From NCBI RefSeq assembly GCF_032056465.1, contig NZ_DAMBCL010000061.1: 22,072 nt of DNA; one strand, given 5' to 3'. The position numbers and the translations under genes are program-made. Under the pieces are notes generated by a model. The model made no database searches. It saw only the letters and a list, made by a program, of their open reading frames with translations, and was not told where the DNA came from. This document shows positions 16,545-22,072 of the stretch, one piece after another. The stretch is from Mobilicoccus sp032056465. Lineage in GTDB: Bacteria > Actinomycetota > Actinomycetes > Actinomycetales > Dermatophilaceae. Every line of letters begins with the position of its first letter. The first letter of the stretch is position 1.

Positions 16545-17027
16545 TCAACTGCATCGATGTCCCGTGGCACGGCCCGCGGCGGCTGCGTCGGCGAAGGAGG
16601 AGAGCACGAGGGGTTCGGGCGCGTAGGCGTTCGGCACGAGTACCTCGATGGCCGGCTCACGCCCGTAGGTGGTGAACCGCATCCCGTCGTCGAGACGGTG
16701 GGCGATCCAGTCGACGCCGTCGACGCCGAGGCACTCGTCGGTCGTCGGGCCGGGCACGGGCACCCCGCAGCGGGCGATGATCGCGACGTCGCCCCGGTCG
16801 GCCCACGCGGCGGTCGCGGGGGAGTCGGGGCTCGTCGACCGCCGGTCCAGGCCGGCGACCTCACTCGGCCACGACACCGACCCGCAGGCGGGGTCGGACG
16901 CCGCGGCGGGCGGACTCACCTCCACGGCGCCGCCACACCCCGCGACCACCGCGGTGAGCGCGACGACCGCCGCGCCCACGAGCGGGACGTGGACGCGGCG
17001 GCGAGGCGTGGAGGGGGCGCCGAGCAC
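16545..17027 (-). CDS. DUF3515-family lipoprotein
   Basis: The 160-residue protein starts with a basic segment (PRRRVH), a hydrophobic stretch (residues 14-29) and the lipobox VVAGC, which predicts lipid attachment at C31 and placement on the outer face of the membrane. The mature part has four more Cys, a CGSVSWPSEVAGL block and a FTTYGREPAIEVLVPN block typical of DUF3515, a family of unknown function kept next to ddl and thiL in Actinobacteria (M. tuberculosis Rv2980). GTG at 17027 lies one base after the stop of the Lrp-like gene, so translation should be coupled. A role in the cell envelope fits the ddl neighbourhood but is only inference. Confidence 0.87.
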   Translation of the reverse strand: MLGAPSTPRRRVHVPLVGAAVVALTAVVAGCGGAVEVSPPAAASDPACGSVSWPSEVAGLDRRSTSPDSPATAAWADRGDVAIIARCGVPVPGPTTDECLGVDGVDWIAHRLDDGMRFTTYGREPAIEVLVPNAYAPEPLVLSSFADAAAAGRATGHRCS

Positions 17028-17028
17028 C

Positions 17029-17262
17029 TCAGGCGTGCACGACGGTGCAGGTGAGCGTGCGGGTGATACCCGAGACCTCCTGCACCTTGGCGAGGACGAG
17101 CGACCCGAGCTCCTCGACGCTGACGGCCTCGAGTTTGGCGATGATGTCGTAGGGGCCGGTCACCTCGTCGGTGGCCACGACGCCCTTGATGTCCCGGATC
17201 GACTGGGCGACCGAACTGGACTTGCCGACCTCCGTCTGGATGAGCACGTACGCCTGGACCAT
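17029..17262 (-). CDS. Stand-alone Lrp/AsnC ligand-binding (RAM) domain protein
   Basis: The 77-residue protein consists only of the alpha/beta RAM (regulation of amino acid metabolism) domain: MVQAYVLIQTEVGKSSSVAQ, then a GVVATDEVTGPYDIIAKLE strand-turn-strand core, then ITRTLTCTVV. The DNA-binding helix-turn-helix of Lrp/AsnC regulators is absent and there is no room for it upstream. Such proteins form small oligomers that bind amino acids or join full-length Lrp proteins; they cannot bind DNA by themselves. ATG at 17262 has a strong AGGAGG 5 nt upstream. The DUF3515 gene follows after 1 nt, and thiL is divergent 206 nt away. Confidence 0.9.
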   Translation of the reverse strand: MVQAYVLIQTEVGKSSSVAQSIRDIKGVVATDEVTGPYDIIAKLEAVSVEELGSLVLAKVQEVSGITRTLTCTVVHA

Positions 17263-17357
17263 CGGTGCCTCCTACGCTGGCGCGGGCGGGGTCGGTGCGC
17301 CCCGCGGGTGGTCCGACGGTACCGTGCCTGCCAGCGGCGGGTGCGTGTGCGAGCATC

Positions 17358-17363
17358 CATAAT
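17358..17363 (+). promoter_or_regulatory. Possible -10 box for thiL
   Basis: CATAAT stands out as AT-rich in a GC-rich gap between the divergent Lrp-like gene and thiL. It would give a leader of about 100 nt before the thiL start. No good -35 box lies upstream. Confidence 0.35.
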
Positions 17364-17468
17364 TCGGTCAGGATCACCGGAGGGTCGCCCCCCTTGCGTA
17401 TCCCGGCCCACGCCGCCCGATCTGGTCGGATCCCCCTCCGCCCATCCCGTCGAGCCAGGAGTGTGCCC

Positions 17469-18440
17469 GTGGCCCTGCGTCTGCGTGATGTCACCGAGGA
17501 GGAGCTCCTCGCCCGCCTCGTCCCGCTCCTGCGTGGGCACGATGCGCGGGTACTCCTCGGACCCGGTGACGACACCGCGTGGCTCACCGCCGGCGACGGG
17601 CGCTACCTCGCGACCACCGACACGATGGTCCGCGGCCACGACTGGCTGGACGCGTGGTCGACCGGGGAGGACGTCGGGCACAAGACCGTCGCGCAGAACT
17701 GCGCCGACATCGCCGCGATGGGCGGGGTGCCGACGGGGCTGCTCGTCACGCTGGCGGCCGACCCGGAGACGCAGGTCTCCTGGTGCGAGGGTCTCGCCCG
17801 CGGGATCGGCACGGCCGCGCGGGCGGCCGGCACCTGCGCCGTGGGTGGCGATCTGTCGGGAGCGGACGCGGGGACCGTCATGGTCAGCGTCACGGCGTTC
17901 GGATCGATGGAGGGCCGGCGGCCCGTGCTCCGCAGCGGCGCGCGGGCGGGCGACGTCGTCGCCGTCGCGGGCACCCTGGGACGGTCCGCCGCCGGGTGGG
18001 CCCTCCTGCGTGACGAACGAGCCGCCGCCGCACCGGATCTCGTCCAGGCCCACCTGCGGCCCACGCCGCCGTTGCGCCAAGGGCCGCTCGCCGCGCGCCG
18101 CGGCGCCCACTCGATGATCGACCTCTCCGACGGCCTCGTCCGCGACGCCGGTCGCATCGGCCGCGCGAGTGGGGTCGCGCTCGACCTCTCGACCGACCTC
18201 CTGCGTGAGGACGTCGCCGCGCTCGTTCCCGCTCTGGGGGAGGAGTCGGCGCGGGAGTGCGTGCTCACCGGCGGCGAGGAGCACTCACTGCTCGCGACGT
18301 TCGAGGAGCAGGCCTCGGTCCCCGACGGATGGCGCGTGATCGGGCACGTCCGGGCGTGCGACGGTTCGCGCCCCGGTGTGCTCGTCGACGGCCGCCCCCG
18401 CAGCGGCGGCGGCTGGGATCACTTCGACGCCTCGCGGTGA
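17469..18440 (+). CDS. thiL: Thiamine-monophosphate kinase
   Basis: ThiL phosphorylates thiamine monophosphate to thiamine diphosphate with ATP, the last step of cofactor synthesis. It has 323 residues, the family length. The N-terminal ATP-binding half (PurM/AIRS fold) has GPGDDTAW (31-38), TTDTMVRGHDW, HKTVAQNCADIAAMGG and GGDLSGADAG; the C-terminal half has SMIDLSDGLVRDAGRIGRASG and CVLTGGEEHSLLATF (the GGED-type motif). GTG at 17469 is chosen because AGGAG (17457-17461) lies 7 nt upstream; GTG at 17463 is too close, and the open frame back to 17265 has no homology. It is a single + strand gene divergent from the Lrp-like gene and convergent with rpmB. Confidence 0.94.
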   Translation: MALRLRDVTEEELLARLVPLLRGHDARVLLGPGDDTAWLTAGDGRYLATTDTMVRGHDWLDAWSTGEDVGHKTVAQNCADIAAMGGVPTGLLVTLAADPETQVSWCEGLARGIGTAARAAGTCAVGGDLSGADAGTVMVSVTAFGSMEGRRPVLRSGARAGDVVAVAGTLGRSAAGWALLRDERAAAAPDLVQAHLRPTPPLRQGPLAARRGAHSMIDLSDGLVRDAGRIGRASGVALDLSTDLLREDVAALVPALGEESARECVLTGGEEHSLLATFEEQASVPDGWRVIGHVRACDGSRPGVLVDGRPRSGGGWDHFDASR

Positions 18441-18615
18441 GCGCGACGCACCGGGAGGGCACGGCGGTACCGGCGGTGACGGTCGGCGTGGGGCGGCGGA
18501 TCGCGACGCAGGACCGACGCGGGCACTCGAGAGCAGCGGCGCGTCCGCGATCGCCCGAGCGATGTCGACGTCGCGGCACGCGGGGCCCGCACGCAAAGGG
18601 GTGGGCACGACAAAG
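18441..18615. other. Gap between thiL and the rpmB terminator
   Basis: I see no gene, RNA or clear repeat here. Short Arg-rich open frames on both strands look like GC shadows. Together with the rpmB terminator region (18616-18708) this is a 268-nt stretch without a gene. Confidence 0.5.
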
Positions 18616-18655
18616 GGCGTCGGAGCCGACCCCTGGGGTGGGGTGGTCCGACGCC
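18616..18655 (-). terminator. rpmB terminator
   Basis: On the minus strand GGCGTCGGA (18655-18647) pairs with TCCGACGCC (18624-18616), a perfect 9-bp stem. The loop contains a second small hairpin (ACCCC-A-GGGGT) and the stem is followed by CTTTG. It lies 53 nt past the rpmB stop. Confidence 0.75.
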
Positions 18656-18672
18656 GGATGTCGTGCGGTGCT

Positions 18673-18690
18673 CCGGCCGCGAACGGCCGG
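18673..18690 (-). terminator. Additional hairpin after rpmB
   Basis: CCGGCCG-CGAA-CGGCCGG is a perfect 7-bp stem with a stable tetraloop, 18 nt after the rpmB stop. It may act with the larger hairpin at 18616-18655 or protect the mRNA end. Confidence 0.5.
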
Positions 18691-18708
18691 TGGCTCAGCG
18701 CCTCCGCG

Positions 18709-18903
18709 TCAGCGGGCGACCTTGCCGGCCTTGATGCACGAGGTGCACACGTTGAGGCGCTTGGGGGTCTTGCCCTCGGCACCCACGAAGGCGCGCACCT
18801 TCTGGATGTTCGGCGTCCAACGACGGTTGGTGCGCCGGTGCGAGTGCGAGATGTTGTGACCGAAGGTCGGTCCCTTGCCGCAGACGTCGCAGGTGGCAGC
18901 CAC
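18709..18903 (-). CDS. rpmB: Large ribosomal subunit protein bL28 (zinc-type)
   Basis: The 64-residue basic protein reads MAATCDVCGKGPTFGHNISHS at the start and NVCTSCIKAGKVAR at the end. The two CxxC pairs (C5/C8 and C53/C56) make it the zinc-binding C+ form. In actinobacteria that also carry a Cys-free paralogue under Zur control, this C+ form is the one used when zinc is plentiful. It is a structural protein of the 50S subunit. GTG at 18903 has AGGAG (minus strand, near 18915-18911) about 7 nt upstream. It is divergent from the fakA-recG pair; rpmB next to fakA-like and recG genes is also seen in Firmicutes. Two hairpins follow the gene. Confidence 0.97.
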   Translation of the reverse strand: MAATCDVCGKGPTFGHNISHSHRRTNRRWTPNIQKVRAFVGAEGKTPKRLNVCTSCIKAGKVAR

Positions 18904-19140
18904 AGGTCACTCCTGGTGATTTCACGATGAACGATTCGACCCGACCGGGGTGACCGGGTGCCGCACGGGGGGCACGCGAGGTCGACGCATCGATCGGAGA
19001 TAACCGGCCAAGCGTACGTCACCGGGCTCGGGCCGCCCAAATGCGCCGGTGGACGCGGGGGTGAGCCCGGACGCGAGTCGCCGCAGCGCCCGGTGCGTCC
19101 GGTGCGAAGGGTTGTCGGGAGCGGATGTGAGGATGGACGC

Positions 19141-21057
19141 GTGACCGAGAACCCCGTCACCCGCCGCGCCCCCGCCGGCCTCGCCGCGCTCGATGCCGCC
19201 GCGCTCCGGCGGTGGATGTTCCGTGCCCGGGAGGATCTGGGGCGACACCGCGGGGCGATCGACGCGCTCAACGTCTACCCGGTGCCCGACGGTGATACCG
19301 GCACCAACCTCCACCTCACCCTCGACGTCGGCCTCCGTGGTTTCGTCGAGACGTTGGTCGCCCGGGCCCGGGAGCGGGACGAGGTCCTCGGCATCGTCGA
19401 CGGCACGGCCGTCATGGCGCGGGCCACGTTGTACGCGGCGCGGGGCAACTCCGGGGTCATCCTCAGTCAGCTCGTGGCCGGGCTCGCCGGGGCGGTGGCG
19501 GCGGTGCCGGACGTGGAGGAGACCGGCATCGACGGTGCGCTCATGGCGAGCATCCTCGAGGAGGCCGACGTGCGGGCCCGGCGCGCCGTCGCTCAGCCGG
19601 TGGAGGGCACGATCCTCACGGTGATGCGCGGGGCGGCGCAGGCGGCGCGTGTGGCGGTCGAGGCGGGGGCGGATCTCGCCGGGGTGGTCGCGGCGGCGTG
19701 TGACGCCGCCCGGGTGGTCCTCGCCGCCACCCCGACACAGCTCGCGGCTCTGGCACGGGCCGGGGTCGTCGACGCCGGCGGGGCGGGGCTCGTCGTGGTG
19801 CTCGACGCGCTGCGGGCCCAGGTCGAGGGGGTCGGTGGCGCCGAGAGGCGCGGCGACGGGGACGGGATCGGACACGCCGACCGATCCTCCTGGGGGGCGG
19901 GCCCCGGTTCACCCCACGCCCCGGTCCACACCTCGCCGGCGTACGAGGTCATGTTCCTCCTCGACGGGGTGGACGACGACGGGGCCCTCCGGCTGCGCAC
20001 GCGCCTGTCCGAGATCGGCGACAGCGTCCTCGTGGCGGGTGACGTGGGCCTGCGCACCGTGCACGTCCACACCGACGAACCAGGACTCGCCGTCGAGGCG
20101 GGGGTCGACGTGGGGCGGCCCTACGGGGTGCGCATCGCCACGCTGACCGAGATCGACGCCGCGTGCCACGCCGTGGGCGTCGGTGCCGTCACGGCGTCGC
20201 CCGACGGGGGAGAGGCGGGTGACGGCTCGCCGCGGACGGGCCTCGGCACGGTGTCTCCCGACGACGGGGTCGTGGCCGCCGACGCGCTCACGGCACCTCC
20301 GGTCACCGGCACCTCGGAGCCCACCGTGGCCATGGAGGGCACCGACGCCTCTGCGGCCACCGAGGCCACGGACGCCACCGACGCGGGCGAGGCGCCGGCC
20401 CGTCGCGCTCTCGGCGTGGTGGCCTGCGTCCAGGCGCCGCGCCTGGTGCCGCTGTTCGAGGATCACGGAGCCGTGGTCCTCGCCGACGCCCCCGGGAGGC
20501 GGGTCAGCCCCTCCCAGCTCGTCGAGGCCGCCCGCTCGACGACGGCGGGGCGGGTCGCCGTGCTCCCCGACGACGGGGACGCGGTCCTCGCCGCGTCGGC
20601 GGCCGTGACCATCGCACAGGAGGAGGGCATCGACCTCGTCATCGTCCCGGCGGCGCACCTGCTGCAGGGACTCGCGGCGCTCGCCGTCGCCGATCTGGAC
20701 GACGCGTCCTCGATCGAGGGCATGGCGTCGGCGGCCACCGCGGTGCGGTGCGGGTTCGTCGCCACCGCCACCTCGGCCGCGACGACCGACGCCGGCCCCT
20801 GCACCCCGGGGGACGCCCTCGGGGTCACGGACGGCCGGGTCACCCACGTCGGCGGCCGGACGCGCACCGTGGCGGCCGCGCTGCTGCGGGACCTCCTGGG
20901 CGACGGTGCCGAGATCGTGACGATCGTCGACGGGGCACAGGGCGCCGGCCTCGGTGCTGCCGTGGCCGCCGACCTCGCCGAGGAGCTCGACGGTGTCGAG
21001 GTGACCCTCCTCGACGGGGGCCAGGCGGTCTACGACGTGTTGATCGGAGTGGAGTGA
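19141..21057 (+). CDS. DAK2/DhaL domain protein, FakA-like fatty acid kinase ATP-binding subunit
   Basis: The 638-residue protein has an N-terminal DhaL kinase domain (about residues 20-225) with the Mg-ADP ligands in NVYPVPDGDTGTNL (D50, D52, N56), ARGNSGVILSQL, EGTILTVMRGAA and DAGGAGLVVVLDAL. A middle domain (about 260-345) carries YEVMFLLDG and VHVHTDEPGLA. A C-terminal domain (about 420-638) ends GAEIVTIVDGAQGAG ... DGVEVTLLDGGQAVYDVLIGVE. This is the FakA/YloV plan: it phosphorylates fatty acids held by a FakB (DegV) partner, not encoded here. A low-complexity Ala/Thr/Asp-rich linker of about 70 residues (350-420) is unusual. GTG at 19141 has GAGGA 7 nt upstream; the frame is open to 18958, but that part overlaps leader sequence. 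The stop overlaps the recG start (ATGA). Confidence 0.88.
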   Translation: MTENPVTRRAPAGLAALDAAALRRWMFRAREDLGRHRGAIDALNVYPVPDGDTGTNLHLTLDVGLRGFVETLVARARERDEVLGIVDGTAVMARATLYAARGNSGVILSQLVAGLAGAVAAVPDVEETGIDGALMASILEEADVRARRAVAQPVEGTILTVMRGAAQAARVAVEAGADLAGVVAAACDAARVVLAATPTQLAALARAGVVDAGGAGLVVVLDALRAQVEGVGGAERRGDGDGIGHADRSSWGAGPGSPHAPVHTSPAYEVMFLLDGVDDDGALRLRTRLSEIGDSVLVAGDVGLRTVHVHTDEPGLAVEAGVDVGRPYGVRIATLTEIDAACHAVGVGAVTASPDGGEAGDGSPRTGLGTVSPDDGVVAADALTAPPVTGTSEPTVAMEGTDASAATEATDATDAGEAPARRALGVVACVQAPRLVPLFEDHGAVVLADAPGRRVSPSQLVEAARSTTAGRVAVLPDDGDAVLAASAAVTIAQEEGIDLVIVPAAHLLQGLAALAVADLDDASSIEGMASAATAVRCGFVATATSAATTDAGPCTPGDALGVTDGRVTHVGGRTRTVAAALLRDLLGDGAEIVTIVDGAQGAGLGAAVAADLAEELDGVEVTLLDGGQAVYDVLIGVE

Positions 21058-22072
21058 TGACGGGAGCGTCGGGCCGGTCGAGGCCGCCGAAGAAGCCCGG
21101 CAAGGTCGGCCACACCAGTGATCACGGGCCGCTCGCCGGTGCGGTGCACGTCGCCGGGGCCCAGCTGCCGCAGCCCGTGCCGCTCATGCGCTCGGTCGAT
21201 CTCTCGACGCGGCTCACCTCGGTGCTCGACAAGGACACGTGCGGATTCCTCGAGGCCGCACGGGGCATCGAGACCGTCGAGGACCTGCTGTGGTTCGTCC
21301 CCACCCGGTTCGGCCGGGTGGCCACGTCGATGCAGGGGCTGTGGCCGGGGCGCTATCTCGTCCTGCCCGGCATGGTGCGGCGGGCCGACACCAAGGTGAT
21401 GCGGGCGGGCATGCGCTCCGGCAAGAAGATGCTGACCGCTCAGGTCGAGACCGAGAGTGGCGATCTCACGGTCGTCTTCTTCACGGCCTGGGGCCACGAG
21501 GACCGGCTCGCGCCCGGCGTGTCGGCGCTGTTCCAGGGCCCGGTCACCCAGTTCAACGAGCGGTGGCAGATCGCCCACCCGTTCTACGACGTGCTCGAGG
21601 ACGTGCCGCCCGTGTCGTCGGTGCGCCTCGACCGGCAGATCATCCCCGTGTATCGGCAGGTCAAACGCATGACCTCGTGGGGCGTCGGGCAGGCGGCACG
21701 CCTCGTCGTCGAGGCCCTCGACATCGAGGAGCCGTTGTCCGACGAGATCCGCGCCGTCAACGGGTTGCCCACGTTCGCGCAGGCCATGCGGCTGCGCCAC
21801 CTCCCCGCCACCCGCCCCGATCTCGAGATCGCGCGGCGCCGATTCGCCTACGACGAGGCTCTCGCGATCCAGATCGTCCTCGCCGAGCGGCGCCGCGAGG
21901 CGAGAACCGGGGTCGCGGTGCCCCGGGTCGCCCCGGAGCACGGACTCCTCGCTCGGTTCGATGCCGAGCTCCCGTTCGCGCTCACCGGCGCCCAGCGCGA
22001 GGCGGGTGAGCAGATCGCCGCCGACCTGGCCTCGGAGCGCCCGATGAACCGCCTGCTCCAGGGCGAGGTGGG
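21057..22072 (+). CDS. recG: ATP-dependent DNA helicase RecG, N-terminal part (runs off window)
   Basis: 338 codons are present and the frame is open to the window end. The protein begins with a basic, probably disordered stretch (MTGASGRSRPPKKPGK). The wedge/OB domain follows (FLEAARGIETVEDLLWFVPTRF; KMLTAQVETESGDLTVVFFTAWGHEDRL; NERWQIAHPFYDVLED; IIPVYRQVKRM). Then come the linker helix with PTFAQAMRLRHLP and FAYDEALAIQIVLAERR, and the start of helicase domain 1 (PFALTGAQREAGEQIAADL ... MNRLLQGEVG). The window ends inside motif I (Walker A). RecG remodels stalled replication forks and branched DNA. ATG at 21057 overlaps the stop of the FakA-like gene by 1 nt (TGATGA), so translation is coupled. 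The roughly 40 residues before MRSVDLS may be a lineage extension or a wrong start. Confidence 0.95.
   Translation, partial: MTGASGRSRPPKKPGKVGHTSDHGPLAGAVHVAGAQLPQPVPLMRSVDLSTRLTSVLDKDTCGFLEAARGIETVEDLLWFVPTRFGRVATSMQGLWPGRYLVLPGMVRRADTKVMRAGMRSGKKMLTAQVETESGDLTVVFFTAWGHEDRLAPGVSALFQGPVTQFNERWQIAHPFYDVLEDVPPVSSVRLDRQIIPVYRQVKRMTSWGVGQAARLVVEALDIEEPLSDEIRAVNGLPTFAQAMRLRHLPATRPDLEIARRRFAYDEALAIQIVLAERRREARTGVAVPRVAPEHGLLARFDAELPFALTGAQREAGEQIAADLASERPMNRLLQGEV

Noticed and set aside
18958..19140. N-terminal extension of the FakA-like frame
   Set aside because: It has no homology and Gly/Arg-rich content, while GTG at 19141 has a ribosome site and starts just before the DhaL domain.

Overview
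The window is about 22 kb of very GC-rich, densely coded DNA. Its gene order matches the Mycobacterium tuberculosis block that runs (as I recall it) from Rv2993c (FAH) and gltX through ndgR, leuC, leuD, hupB, gpsA, ddlA, a DUF3515 gene and thiL to the DAK gene and recG. GTG starts, TAnnnT -10 boxes placed right next to start codons, and a Cys4 zinc-type L28 all fit an actinobacterium. A glnS gene, rare in that phylum, suggests a Micrococcales-like lineage, but I cannot name the genus. Most of the window is conserved housekeeping backbone.

Layout. (1) 1-4620, mostly + strand: the end of an SGNH hydrolase, an FAH-family hydrolase, an accessory gene with an AbiEi-like winged helix and a DUF559 nuclease-like domain, gltX, and a HAD phosphatase overlapping gltX by 4 nt. 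(2) 4685-7300, - strand: glnS followed by a class II (SIRT4-like) sirtuin. (3) 7522-7775: tRNA-Gln(CTG), tRNA-Glu(CTC) and a strong terminator. (4) 7923-11923: ndgR divergent from leuC-leuD, then a 580-nt gap rich in dyads and hairpins, then the HU gene. (5) 12131-16488: plsC-gpsA (ATGA overlap), a convergent FUSC-type membrane protein, and ddl. (6) 16545-18440: a stand-alone RAM-domain Lrp protein coupled to a DUF3515 lipoprotein (- strand), divergent from thiL. (7) 18709-22072: rpmB (- strand), then fakA and recG (+ strand, ATGA overlap). recG leaves the window at its Walker A motif.

How the genes fit together. The central theme is Glu/Gln decoding: gltX, glnS, tRNA-Gln and tRNA-Glu sit within about 5.5 kb. 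Leucine synthesis (leuCD) is paired with its likely IclR-type regulator. Phospholipid precursor genes (plsC, gpsA), peptidoglycan precursor supply (ddl), thiamine diphosphate synthesis (thiL), fatty acid phosphorylation (fakA), translation (rpmB), nucleoid structure (hup) and DNA repair (recG) complete the block.

The most unusual structure is at 1029-2268. The DUF559/AbiEi-like gene is tightly bracketed by two about 124-bp units. Each unit has a 19-bp motif at both ends in inverted orientation and a shared internal core. The two cores point in opposite directions, so the whole locus is mirror-symmetric and lies between FAH and gltX, which are adjacent in related genomes. It looks like a discrete inserted module: either a mobile cassette or a gene carrying its own operator or target sites.
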